Origin: Penium margaritaceum
Taxonomy: Eukaryota; Streptophyta; Zygnematophyceae; Desmidiales; Peniaceae
Assembly: GCA_023375785.1 (NCBI GenBank)
Contig: SZWC01001209.1
Coordinates: forward strand, 240,664-303,555
Length of the DNA: 62,892 nucleotides
Direction of reading: 5' to 3'
Shown: piece after piece, positions 35,360 through 47,149 of the stretch
Layout: every line of letters begins with the position of its first letter
Position numbering within the stretch: the stretch's first letter is position 1
The notes under the pieces: model-generated
The model's database searches: none
What the model was told of the DNA's origin: nothing
What the model saw: the letters and a program-made list of their open reading frames with translations, nothing else
Program-made: the position numbers and the translations under genes

Positions 35360-38300
35360 GTGCCGTCTTCTCCCGCTCCTCTTCACAACAATGTCGCTTG
35401 GCTAGACGAGTGGCACTCGCGGTTTGCACCTCCATCCACTTCGTCAGCGTCGCTCGCCCATTCTCATGTGACTGTCAGTGACCTGGCCTCACCGGTCCAG
35501 GATCCGTCAGAGACCTGGATCATCGACTCCGGGGCCACGCATCACATGATAGCCTTGCGTGAGGCCTTCAGTGTTCTTGGCCCCGTCACTGATGTCACCG
35601 GGGCTCGGACGGGATCTGGCCAGGTATTGCCCATTTGTGGTGTCGGCGTCGTTCATTTCCGTGGTTGAGCAGGTGACGTCTTCTTGACTGATGTTCTCTT
35701 CGTCCCTGGCCTTGAGCTCAGCCTCCTGTCTGTCACCTCCCTTGATTGCATGAGCATGGATGTCCTGCATTCACGTGGGGTGGGCACTGTGTCGTTGCGT
35801 TTGTCTGGCCGTAACATTCTGCATGCCACCACCTACGACAACTTGTGGCATGTACCGTGCCTGCCTGCTCCCACCTCTGTCTCCTCTTCGTCGATTGAGA
35901 CTAGTCACGTGTTTGTCACCAGTACAATGTCACCGCAGCACACGCGTCTCCTACATCGACGCCTCTGTCACATCCACTTTGCCGCTGTTGACAGCATGCT
36001 GCGCACACAGCCAGCCACGGGTCTTGAGTAAGCCTCCTTTCCTCTGCCGTGTCCCATTGAGTGCATCGATTGCACTCAAGGCAAGATGCACCGTTCCACC
36101 TACCCCCTCTAAGCATCTCGAGCATCCGTCCTGCTCGACCTCGTTCACCCTAATGTCATGGGTCCCTTTCCAACAGAGTCCGTCGGCGAGCACAGCCGTT
36201 ATGTTTTGACCCTTACGGACGACTAATCTCGCTATCGCTGGGTCTTCTGCCTACGGGAGAAAAGCGACGTCGCTCCCACCATTCGTGACTGTCTTGTCCG
36301 TCTTGAGCGCGAGTGTGGTCACTCCCTCCGCCGCTTCCGCTCTAATCACGGGGGTGAGTTTCTGGGGGAGACCACTCTTTTCCTTGCCTCCCGTGGTATC
36401 CATCATGAGACGTCAGTGCCTTACACGCCAGCCAGAATGACATCTCTGAGCAGTGGAACCGCACCATGGCGGACGTTGTCCGTACCATGTGCGTTGAATC
36501 CGACATCTTTGACGGCTTCTACTTCGAGGCCATGACCTACATGCCGTGGGTCTGGAACCGGATTCTCCATGGACCCATTCCTCATTAGTCAACCCCATAC
36601 CAGCACTGGTATGAAGAACGCGCAGACCTACGTCCGGCTCATGCCTGGGGCTGTGTTGCCATCGTGTGGTTGCCTGCCTTGCACCAGGTTGGCAAACTCG
36701 AGCCTCGTGGTCGCCTGTGCACCTTCCTCGGTGTCTCCCATCAGTCGAAGGCCTGGCATTTTTGGGATCCCACTCGACGTTGCATTGTCGAGTCCCGTGA
36801 TGCCCTCTTCTTTGAGGACTTATTTCCCCGCGACCTCGTTCGTTCTGGCGCGTCGATGTTCCTCCCGTCGTATGGGGGAGTGGTGGGTCCATCCTCCGTC
36901 CCATCGCGTCCGGACGCTCCATCGTGCGCGCCCGCCGGCCCACCTTCGCCGGCTGCCCCGTCCGTGCCTGCCAGTCCCTCAGGCCCGGCTATACCGGCCG
37001 TGTCCACCAGCCCCTCAAGGCCGGCTGCCCCGTCCGTGTCCGCCAGCCCCTCAAGGCTGACTGCCTCGTCCGTGTCGGCCAGCCCCTCAGGGTTGGCTGC
37101 CTCGTCTGTGTCCGCCCGCCCCTCAAGGCCGGCTGCCTCGTCCGTGTCCGCCAGCCCTGTAGGGTCGGCCTCCCCGTCCGTGACCGCCAGCCCCTCCGGG
37201 CCGAATGTCCCGTCCATGTCCACCAGCCCCTTAAGGCCGACTGCCCCGTCCGTGTCCGCCAGCCCCACAGGGTCGGCTGCCCTGTCCGAGTCTGCCAGCT
37301 CCTCTTGGCCGGCTGCCCCGTCCGTGTCCGCCAGCCCCTGAAGACCAGCTGCCTCGCCCGTGCTCGCCGGCCTCTCAGGGCCGGCTGCCCAGTTTGTGTC
37401 TGTCGGCCCCTCAGTGCCAGTTGCCCCATCCGTATCGGGACGCTACACACATGGTCCGGGCGGGAGCCTCAGACCCACGCCGACAGCTGGAACTCAGGCC
37501 ACCTCTGCATGTCCTCTCATCCCACGACTCCTTGTCATCCTACAAGGATCCTCACCTCATGTTAGATCCAGAGAAAACGCGGATCCACTCCCATGGAGAC
37601 GTGGATTCACTCCCACGACCATGAGTGGGGACCCCGGCACCAAGGCACTCGGCTTGGCCACATTGTGAGTGATCGCTGACCTACATCCAGGGTCGGCTTT
37701 GGGCTACGTCCTTCTCCATTAGGAACATCGGTATGCCGTTGCGGTTGCACTCACATGGATGCCACCAGGGGCACGGGACGCGCATGCCCTCATTGTTTGC
37801 CCCACTGAGCGACTAGAGGACCCAACCACCTTGCGTGAGGCTCGGGCATCTCCCGAGGTTGCTCACTGAGAAGCTGCATGTGCCGACGAGCTAGATGTCA
37901 TTCGGCAACATCACGTCTATGAGCTCGTCCACCTTCCCCCAGGCTGCAAGGCCATCGGCGCCAAGTGCGTTCTTCGGTGGAAGTGGAAGCCAGACGCGTC
38001 TCTCAACAAGTACAAGGTCTGTCTCACGGCCAAGGGGTTTGCTCAGGTCCCTGGGATCGACTGTGACCAGATTTGCGCCCCGGTCAGTCGGTTCTCCACC
38101 AGCCGGGCGTTGTTCAGCCTGGTTGCCCAACATGGGTAGGAACTGCATCAGATGGATGTGAGCAACGCCTTCCTCCATGGCTCACTAGAGGGCGAGGAGC
38201 TCTACATGATGCAGCCTCCAGGCTTCATCGACGGCTCTGGCAAGGTCTCAAGGCTACGGAATGCCCTCTATGGCTTAAAGCAGTTACCCCGCTGCTGGAA

Positions 38301-39372
38301 CCAGCCGATCAGTCATATGCTTGTTAGCGGTGGCCTCCTTTGCAGCTCTGCCAATCTCACGCTATTCATCAGCCCGCGAGGTCAGACACTCGTCGCCCTC
38401 TTGGTCTATGTCGACGACCTACTCATCGCATCACCGGATGGAGCCGTCATCCAGCGGGTCAAGGACTTGCTGCACGTTGCCTACCATATGAAGGACCTCG
38501 CGCCAGCAGGAGTCTTTCTGAGCATGGAGCTTGAGCATGATCGCTCCGCGGGCATACAGCATGTCCATCAGGCAATCTACGTCCATACCTTGTCTGGACG
38601 CTTCGCTGAGGACCTACCCCTCGTGCCGAGAGCATCCTCACTCTTGTCACCCGTCGGCTAGGCAATGCTCAAGAGCTCTGATCCAGCCGTGGTGAGGGAG
38701 CCGGTAGACGTGACCGTGTACTTGTGCCTCATCAGGTCATTGATGTCCTTGGCGACGACGACGCGTCCAGACATCGCGTTCGTCAACCTCCTGGTTTAGT
38801 TCTCTCAAAGACCACGTCACCTCCACTTTGAGGCCACAATCAGAGTACTGCGCTATGTCGTCTCGACTCCACGGCAAGGTCTCATGTTCCACCTACAGTC
38901 GTCTGTCGTCGTAATGGGCAACACCGATAGTGACTGGGCCGGCAGTCTGGGCGGTAAGAGCCGCACAGGCTCGAATTTTCTGATTGGCGGCACAACGGTG
39001 TCCTGGCATAGTGGCAAGCAGGGGTGCATTGCACGCAACATTGCTTAAGCTGAGTACATCGCCCTTGGTTCAGGCGCATGTGAGAGCATGCGGCTGCGTC
39101 GTCTGTTGTCCGAGTTGCATCAGTCCGTCGCGTCCATCACGTTGCATTGTGACAATGAGAGTGCCATGGCCATCGCCGACAATGACGGCGTGCATCACAC
39201 ATGCACAAAGCACATCAATGTTGACTATCACTATGTGCGTTTGTTGTTGCATGACGACAGCATCAGCAATGTGTGGGTTGAGACAGCACGGCAGTTGGCT
39301 AACTTTTTGACCAAGGCATTGAAGCGCGACTCATTCAAGAAGGCTGTGAGTTCAGTCGGCGTGCGCCCGTGA
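35360..39372 (+). pseudogene. pol of element E: protease, integrase, reverse transcriptase, RNase H
   Basis: Protease signature WIIDSGATHHM at about 35518. Integrase core pieces run 36100-36840, where DDYSRY of element C is DD-stop-SRY in E, and the catalytic EQWNR region has lost bases. The reverse transcriptase has MDVSNAFLHGSLEGEELYM and YVDDLLIASPDG (38152-38661). RNase H ends in AIADNDGVHHTCTKHINVDYH and FLTKALKRDSFKKAV (39088-39372). Stops TAA, TAG and TGA all occur. Confidence 0.93.
36925..37440 (+). repeat. 36-bp minisatellite in the integrase-reverse transcriptase linker (E)
   Basis: About 14 imperfect copies encode a 12-residue unit of the type SPSRPAAPSVSA. The same period and position occur in element C. 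Confidence 0.88.
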
Positions 39373-39469
39373 GTTGCACTCTTTGTCTTGGCCTGCGTCT
39401 TCATGTGTCCTCCGGAAGTTTGTCTGTTGCTTATGACGCTGCCCGCCCATGTGCATTGCGCTCGTGAGT

Positions 39470-40340
39470 CATGGGGGAGTGTTGGTTTTTTCCACGTCTC
39501 TCATTGTGCTCTGTTGTGTCCTCTCGGCTTGTGTACATCGGCGTGCAGATGACTGACGGCGAGACTTGACACTGTTGGAGTGTCGTCTGGTGGAGCCAAC
39601 GCACGCTGAGGCCTATACGCAGTTCGCTAGAGCCTCCTCCCTGCGTCAACGTGCTTCGCTCCATTGGCAGGCCTCCTTGGCGGTCGAGCCGCCGGCGGTC
39701 ACTGCCATTCCAGAGGCTGTCTGCGTACATGCAGCTCTGGATCTGACTGTGCTATTACATCTGCAGCATCATGCTTGACCTAGGGTCCAAGTTTCATGTT
39801 GTGCGGCACTGTATGGCACTATAGACCACCGTAGGCACTCCTTGGGTGCGGGCAGTCGTAACTCTTCGTTACTGTTTTTCTAGTTGTTTCTGACCGCACG
39901 ATGCGTTCGCAACACTGGTATTATGGTATGGTCTAGTTTTCGGGCAAAACCGACAACGCCTGGGTTTTGGGCTGTTGGCCGTCTGGCAGGGCTCATTGAG
40001 AATTCCCTGCTTGCCAGAAAATAGGTCTAGGACTATTTTCTGATTGGCTCGTTAGTTGAGTGACAATCTCTACAGAGCTGGGGGGGAGCTAGAACCTGGA
40101 GGGGTCTCCCACTGTTGTTCATTCTTCACTCCTAACTAGTTACTTCTAGTTTCCAGCTGCTTTCTGGCACTAACACTGGCTCGCGCACTTTTGAGACACT
40201 TTTTAACAAATCCATAGCATCCGGACTTCGCCTCCAGAGCAGCGGACTAAGGGGGCAGCAGACTAAGCAACAAGCGTTGAAGCCAACACGCTGCATTAAC
40301 AACGCTGCTACCCCAACCTGTTGCTTATGATTTTCCAGCT
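39470..40340 (+). repeat. Polypurine tract and 3' LTR of element E
   Basis: CATGGGGGAG (39470-39479) is followed by the LTR at 39480-40340, which starts TGTTGGTTTTTTCC and ends TTCCAGCT. The AGAAA duplication follows. Confidence 0.92.
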
Positions 40341-40345
40341 AGAAA

Positions 40346-41837
40346 GCCCATTTCAAAACTTGGATTCATTTTCATTGGGACGGAAACCACCCCTGGTTTG
40401 CAAGACAAAACTTTCAAACCCAACCCGGAATTACATTTGGTTGAGGGTTTCATTTGTTTGCGGGCATCTACTTGGCCTCGCAGTAGCCGGGCCCAGCACA
40501 TTTCGTTTCATCGCACGGGGTGTCTCAGACTCCCAATGCAAACCCCACGCAAACCGGTCTCTTGAAGAATCACAAACAATTTCAAAGAGGGTTTTTGGTT
40601 TTTCTAGGATCCTGATGACGTCATTATTTTGACGCTGAATTCCATGCAGTGACGACATGCCGTTCGCGGGCTTCTTTTGTGATACATTGTTACTTTGTGT
40701 TGATCTATGGATATATTAGCTTTGAAGTGGGAAACTACTGGGCATGCGGTTTCTGATTTAGAACTTTCTGTCAATCCAGCTTAAAATTTGGACATGGCGG
40801 GTACCTCCTCTGTTGGTTTCTTGACTTTAGCTTTTTGTCAATACTGGGTGACTGCAGCTGAACAGGAAGCTTTGGCTTTGGCTAATTGTTGAACCTCAGC
40901 AGGACCTACCAGTGACACTTCATATCTTTAGTATACTGGTGTTGGGCAATGTTGGGCTTGAACCTCGATTCTCGAAGCTCGAATGAAGGAAACTCATAGA
41001 TGCCACGTGGATCAGTCAGCTACTTTTCTTGCATCAGCCATTTGTGTTGGCGTTGTTTTGGTCCGGGTTTGTGACGCGGATCCGATATGAATGTGGCGAG
41101 GATCTCAAGCAAACAGAAAACACGAATGTGCGACGACGTCGTGTGCGCTGAGATTTTAGCTTGGATTTTTAAATTAGGTCTATCTTTCAAGTAAGGAGAC
41201 ATGAATCTAGTTTGATAGATGAACTGGATAATTTTCGTGAACTTTCAATGGTAAGCGGAACAGTCTCGTCTACAGAGGAATCCGACATTTCAAAATGTCG
41301 ATCTGTGCGAAATTGTTCCAAGCTCTAGTCCGTTCGCGAGAGCACCGAATGCAATGACGGTTCGATGCGTGGACCTGAGGCAGCTGACGTGTCACTCCGT
41401 CCAGATCCCGATCCTGAACCCCAAAAAAGTTGTGGCTCGCTGGCTGGCGCCTTTCTACTTTTTTCCCGAGCTGTCATCTCATCACATTCTTGAGCCGCCC
41501 TGGTCCGCGCCAGGACCACAATCGCACGACCAGACCTACTGGGGTGACTGCTGCCTCATTCGGATTTTGCCTAGAGGGTCCCGTCGGAGGACTCTTGCAG
41601 ATTTATCTGCTGTCCCCCGGGGGTTGAACGGCGGACTACTACATCATAATAGGAGGGCACAGTCGCCTACTTCATTTTTCACCCAGCCGGTTGTCGCAGT
41701 AGCGCTGGTCTAACGGCCTGCTGCGAGCTGGCCACTTCATTTTGCAGCCAGCCAAAACTCTCCGGTGCATTCGTCATCGCTCATTCACTTCCAGTTGGCT
41801 TCGTGGGTGTCAAACGCGCCTGCCCTTGGTTTCCAAA
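40346..41837. other. Intergenic region upstream of the peroxiredoxin gene
   Basis: No coding sequence with family resemblance. The last few hundred bases must hold the peroxiredoxin promoter and 5' untranslated region; no TATA box or defined element could be assigned with confidence. Confidence 0.5.
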
Positions 41838-44458
41838 ATGGCTGCCGCCACTCTCTCAGCCGGTGCCGCGACTGCAGCGTTTGCCGCCAAGGCTGCTGCG
41901 CCAGTCCGCAGCGGAAAGTTCGAGGGCTTGAACAAGGCCTTTGCCGCCCGCGTGGCACCGTCTGTCTCTACTAGCGTGAAGAGGGCCGGCGTCCGCTCGA
42001 GGGCCGTCGTCAGGGTACGTTTGCGGCCATTTGCCTATCAGCCCTAGAGGCTGATGACCATGACCATCTTTGGTTGGATTTGTGCGAGCTTGATGTAGCT
42101 GTGCCTGCATTGTATCGTTTGTGTTCAACGGACACTTCATAGCCTCGCGTAAAAAGGTCAAACTATGTGTCGCGCATTATGATTGGCGTGTCCTGTGGCG
42201 TGGGGCTGCAACAAGGAGGTAGAGATTATCTTTCCTCTAGTAGGCAGTTTCTACAAATAAGGGGTGAGAGCCTGTTGCTGCTGTTCAATCGAAGTACGTT
42301 CTTGGTTTGTCACTGTTATCTCTGAGCTGGCGGACGTATTTTGTTCCTTCACGAACAGTTATGTTGCGCCGGTGTTCACGGCTTGTCGGACTCTGCCTTC
42401 CCGGCCAAAGCAACGCCGATTCTGTTGCCATCGTCCCATTTCCACATGGCAGGCGTCCTGCGCCGACCACGCCCCTCTTGTCGGCAACCAAGCACCGGAC
42501 TTCGAGGCCGAGGCTGTGTTCGACCAAGAGTTCATCAAGGTGCGTCCCTTCTCCGCCTTTCCAGAGCACAGTTTGCCGCTGTGCACGACTCGTGCTCCGA
42601 AAGCTGGTCGCACTAAACTGTCGTGCCGCCTTTCTAGTACGTTCTTCACGTCTGTTTGTTGACCACGCGCAGCTGAAGTGATGTACTTTCTTTGTGCCAA
42701 TTAATTAGGCTTCAAATCTCAGACGGAGCATTTTCTTGGGACTGTCTTCCAGGTGAAGCTAAGCGACTACAAGGCCGCTGGCAAGTACGTCATTCTTTTC
42801 TTCTACCCTCTGGACTTCACCTTCGTGTGCCCGACGGGTGCGTTCTGAGCTCCACCCACGACACAACATCCTACTAATCCTCTCTCTCCTCATCCGTCGA
42901 TTCTCATGCTTCCCCCTCCTCTCACACCCTCTTCCTCCTCTCTCCCTCTCTCCCTCTCTCCCTCTCTCCCTCTCTCTTTCTATCTCTTCTTTATCTCTCT
43001 CCCTATCCTCATCCCTCCTTCCCCCTGCTTTGTCAAAGCCTCCCCGCCTCCCTCCATCCATCCCTTAAACCTTTCCCTACTGGCTCTTTTCCCCCCAGCT
43101 CTCTCGTGACCGTTAAATCAAACATGAGAAACATGGACATCACTAAGGATGTGTGCAACTGCCCCACCCCACCCGCATCACCTACCCAGCCTCTACGCCG
43201 CTCTTCCGCCCGTATCCCACTCTCTCGCGCAGGGCGCGTCTTTCATGCTCGATGCACGATGCTGCTACGTTTCCTCATTCGACCAGTTCCAGCTGTTGTG
43301 ACCCTTGTCCTTAAGCCATCCTTTTCCTCTCATGCAATCTGTGCAGAGATCACTGCCTTCAGTGACCGCTATGAGGAGTTTGAGAAGCTGAACACTGAGG
43401 TCATTGGCGTCTCTGTGGATAGCGTGGTACGTGATCCTGATGAGGATTTTGCTCATGGCACTTTATTTGCATTGTCTCGTCTCTATGGGTTCTGTCTTCC
43501 GGAAAGTGCTGTGCTGTGATGTGCTCACAGCAGTGTCTAGTAGCTGTGATATGTGAGCATCCTCTCCTGAAACAGGTGATCCCTCTCGGATGTACTCCGA
43601 TAGAAATGGCGCACTGGTGAAAGGAGTAACTTGTCTTTGACCGGAAACTTTGAACTATGCACTTCCTTCAATTTCTTCTGCACATGGCTTTTCCCTTTGT
43701 GTGTTGCTCATTGACATGTGCTTTTTTTGTTTTTCTCTATGCAGTTCTCACACTTGGCATGGATCCAAACAGACCGCAAGGCCGGTGGCCTTGGTGACCT
43801 GAAGTACCCCCTGGTTGCGGACATCACCAAGTCCATCAGCAAGAAGTACAATGTTCTCATTGAGAACGAGGTGTGTGGCTGGCTGTGCTCTTCTCTTCCA
43901 AGTGGATGGTGCCGACAGGTTCTCAGGCCTGTTAGAAGTTGGGGAACTGTTGGATCCTGCCGGAAACAGTTTCTGCCTGTGCCTCATCTTCTGAAGCGTT
44001 AATGTGGTTTTGACAGAGGAGTTGCAATGGACAATACTGTGTGGACACCTCGTAACTGATCAGACCAAATCTGTGATCAGTGAGGATGACTTATTAACCA
44101 CTCTGCTTCTTGCTATTCTGTTTGTCTGCAGGGAATTGCTCTGCGTGGCCTGTTCATCATTGACAGGGAGGGCGTGATTCAGAGCTCTACTATCAACAAC
44201 CTTGCCATTGGCCGCAGCGTTGATGAAACTCTCAGGACACTGCAGGTGGGGATACACCGAAGGCTCTGCATGAATTCTTTCAACCTGCTTGCCTTTTGGC
44301 AGTCCCAGGGCTGACTTCTTGTTTCTCTTGTTCCCTGGCAGGCTCTCCAATATGTGCAGGATAACCCCGATGAGGTGTGCCCAGCTGGCTGGAAGCCTGG
44401 TGACAAGACAATGAAGCCTGACCCTAAGGGAAGCAAGGAGTATTTTGCTGCCATCTAG
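41838..44458 (+). CDS. BAS1: Plastid-type 2-Cys peroxiredoxin
   Basis: Seven exons: 41838-42014, 42453-42539, 42753-42837, 43347-43426, 43745-43870, 44132-44245 and 44342-44458. All introns are GT-AG and the phases fit, giving 261 residues. Residues 1 to about 60 are Ala/Ser/Arg-rich with few acids, a chloroplast transit peptide, with the mature part starting near [16 protein letters not shown]. The peroxidatic Cys is C114 in the PxxxTxxC motif ([10 protein letters not shown]). The resolving Cys is C236 (EVCPAGW). GGLG (157-160) and the C-terminal YF (257-258) are the motifs of peroxide-sensitive eukaryotic 2-Cys enzymes. The family reduces hydrogen peroxide and alkyl peroxides with thioredoxin or NTRC as donor, as a dimer or decamer in the stroma. 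The stop is TAG. It appears intact and is the only clear host gene here. Confidence 0.97.
42930..42990 (+). repeat. (CTCTCCCT)n pyrimidine repeat in peroxiredoxin intron 3
   Basis: Intron 3 (42838-43346) holds a run of CTCTCCCT units and long CT-only stretches. It lies well upstream of the acceptor. Confidence 0.85.
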
Positions 44459-45587
44459 AGAGCACCAGCAAGACTTCCTGCTGAGTTGATTTGGCCTCTT
44501 GAGCGGGCCGATGATTTTTGGGTTGAGAAGCTTATGAAGTTGGTTTACATCACCAGGTGATATGTCCCACACCAACTCAGTCTAACCACACATGCACACT
44601 GGACGTTTCATGGCAGCAATCTTGGTGAGCTACTCACTGGGGGACAACAGTATTGGTCTAATGTTTACACTTCATTGCAAGGAAAAAAATTACCCATATT
44701 TGCGAAGGATGGAGTTCTATGTGTATCGTTCTGGTCGATAGATCTCCTGTACCCACAGCCGAAAACTGTCGGCATTGTCCAAAGTCGAAACTGACACACA
44801 TGCGCAGTCTCCATAGTCGAAATTGAAATGACAGCGGTGCCCATAATTGTAAGTGCAAGGCATATGTGCCCCAGATCAGTGTTGCTCAAGGACATGCTCG
44901 ACAAATGTTTCAAGGTTTTAACATGTTTGTCAATACATTTCAACGACCATGCGTATATCACCGTCATCAGCAATTGTATGCATAGTATGGAAAGAATTTG
45001 ATGTGGTTTGTTAGGTCACCGACCCATTCATGTCGGGGGTCTTAAGTACACTGATGCAATTAGGCCTTGTCTTCGGTTTGTAGGAATGCCTTGTACATTA
45101 CAGAGCTGATTGTGTCATCCCAGTCCATTGTTTGAAAGGTTGTCGGAGTTGAACAAATTGCACATTTGTCCTCCTGAAATCAGTCTGCGTGTTCCAGCAC
45201 ATTCGTATCTAATGTCAGGTTTCACATCCTGCTGGTTTCCCGAGACACAATGTACCTCCCACCATGCACGACTACCATGTGCTTCCCTCCCAACTGCAGT
45301 CGTACCTATCGCCTGAAAATATCATTCGATCCACATTGACAATTGCGGCTCGTGGGGGGTTCTCGCCTCGCAGTGCATTGTGGTGCATCGAAGCGTCGAT
45401 GATGTTCCTCGTGCCCATGGCGGCCTCGTTGACAGTCTATGCGAGAGGACCGTGGGTATCCTAGTTATATAGAGCCAAGTTTTATGAACAAGGAGCCCAT
45501 GATGTCTCCCGACGGCGGACCACACACCAGAGAGGTGGCGCAGCTCTCAGAACACCATGGTTCCTACCAGACGACAGCGACGGCGAC
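44459..45587. other. Peroxiredoxin 3' region and intergenic DNA
   Basis: No further coding sequence. A degenerate array at about 44.69-44.88 kb contains CCATAGTCGAAA and GGTGCCCATA units, the reverse complement of the array at 955-1135. Confidence 0.6.
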
Positions 45588-45907
45588 ATGACACATAATC
45601 CGTGCTTGACGCGCCAGACACCCACCGCCGAGAACGACGATGCACCGCCCCCTGCAGTCGACGGGGCCCCACGCCCTGAAGCTGAGGGTCCCCTCAGGAT
45701 GTCCCGTGTAGGCGGGCGTGTGCTCTCGACCAAGGGCCTGCCCGTCGGTTCTGACGATGAGGTAAAGGCAGCCGACGCCAAGGCGAAGGCTACCCCGAAG
45801 AAGCGGAAGGCTGCGCTGGACTTCCCCGGTAGGTCAACATACGAGAACATGGCCGCATGCAAAGCCGCAGTGGAAGAGTATGCGGTTCACAACCGCATGG
45901 CGCTGAG

Positions 45908-46230
45908 TGTTGGTTATTGCCACGAACACACGCAAGTGCCCTCTTGTCTCCATTCACACACACATCTCACCACTGCAGGTGATTAATCTGGATTAAGGCT
46001 ACATGGTGCAAGACTGTGGTGCAGCATGAAGAACACAGAGGATGTGCCTCCCTCAAGNATAGCCTCGCGTGGGTGGCCCGGTCAACTGGCTCTCACCACC
46101 TCGCTCACACTCACTCTCGCTAATCTAGCTGTGACTCTATTTTTCTAAGTCGTGAGCGTTCCCCGATCCATGGCGTATTCTGTTGCTTTTCATCTACTTC
46201 CTTGCTAGCACAACAACTGCGCCTACCTAC
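45908..46230 (+). repeat. 5' LTR of element B, internally collapsed
   Basis: It is 323 bases against 580 in the 3' LTR. The missing 257 bases (53791-54047 in the 3' copy) fall exactly at the N at 46058, so this is an assembly loss. Its last base (A of CTACA) is absent as well. Confidence 0.92.
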
Positions 46231-46242
46231 TGGTATCAGAGC
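46231..46242 (+). promoter_or_regulatory. Primer-binding site of element B
   Basis: TGGTATCAGAGC directly after the LTR is the standard site for the plant initiator-methionine tRNA. Confidence 0.9.
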
Positions 46243-46496
46243 AGGAGGGCTGTCCCTCCCGCCGCGACGTCCTGGGACCTCATGAACCTCATGCGCTAAG
46301 CGCCTGGTGATTCCCCATAAGCCACAGTGCGAGACAGCGGTGGCCTAAGCAGCAGCAGCAGCAGCAGCGATCATTCTGTACAGCCACTTGCATAACACTC
46401 GTGCATCTCAGCACGAGGTCTGGGCAGCTTAGGCAGCAGCAACAGCTGCCACTCTTAGCAGCTTCTCATATCGAGCGACGGGCAACCCCGCTCAAG

Positions 46497-47060
46497 CCAC
46501 GGCATAGGGCCGTGGCGGACCAAGCAACAGCAGCAGCAGCGTAAGTGACGGTCTAACGTCACACTCGCAGATCTGAGAGCGAGATCGCAGCAGCTTGGAC
46601 ATCAGCAGCGGCCGCCACTATGGGTAGCCGCTGTCATCAACCGACTGGTGATTCCGAGGCTTGGGCCATGGCGAACCAAGCAACAGCAGCAGCAGCGTAG
46701 GTGACAATCTAATGTCACACTCACAGATCTGAGCGCGAGACCGTAGCAGCTTGGACATCAGCAGCGGCCGCCACTTTGGGCAGCCGCTGTCATCAACCGA
46801 CTGGTGATTCCGAGGCTTGGGCCATGGCGGACCAAGCAACAACAGCAACAGCGTAGGTGTCGGTCTAGACCGCCGCAGCTTGGACAGCAGCAGCAGCCGC
46901 CACTCTGTGCAACTGCTGCTCTCACAGCCGTGATCTGAGCCCCAATCCTGTAGAGGTGGCAGTCTGGGCAGCCGCAGCATCCGCCGCTCTGTGCAACCGC
47001 TGCTCTCACAGCCGTGACCTTAGCCCCAACCGTGCAGCCAGACTTGAACCCAGCGTGCTC
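46497..47060 (+). repeat. Leader tandem repeats of element B, 156-bp period
   Basis: GGACCAAGCAACAGCAG recurs at about 46517, 46673 and 46829, exactly 156 bases apart. Units also contain GCAGCGGCCGCCACT. The third unit is shortened and followed by a different pair of repeats (GCTGCTCTCACAGCCGTGA, twice). Confidence 0.88.
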
Positions 47061-47149
47061 TCAGCTACCGGGGGCTGCCCCGAGGCAGCCCATCAATCTG
47101 TACACTGGCGTCTCCACGTGAGATCGAGCCAGCACCTCCGTCGTCAACA

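Larger units (their letters stand above)
31333..40340 (+). mobile_element. Element E: full-length but decayed Ty1/copia element
   Basis: Two LTRs, a primer-binding site, a polypurine tract and a perfect 5-bp target duplication AGAAA (31328-31332 and 40341-40345) define it. Coding order is gag, protease, integrase, reverse transcriptase, RNase H (copia order). Many stops of all three types make it non-autonomous. It is the same family as element C. Confidence 0.93.

Noticed and set aside
36741..37268. Acidic minus-strand frame across the E minisatellite, and its equivalent at 59932-60621
   Set aside because: They are mirror translations of the Pro/Ser/Ala repeat on the plus strand.
41354..41713. 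Short gene just upstream of the peroxiredoxin
   Set aside because: No family resemblance, and three overlapping frames are open there; likely promoter DNA.
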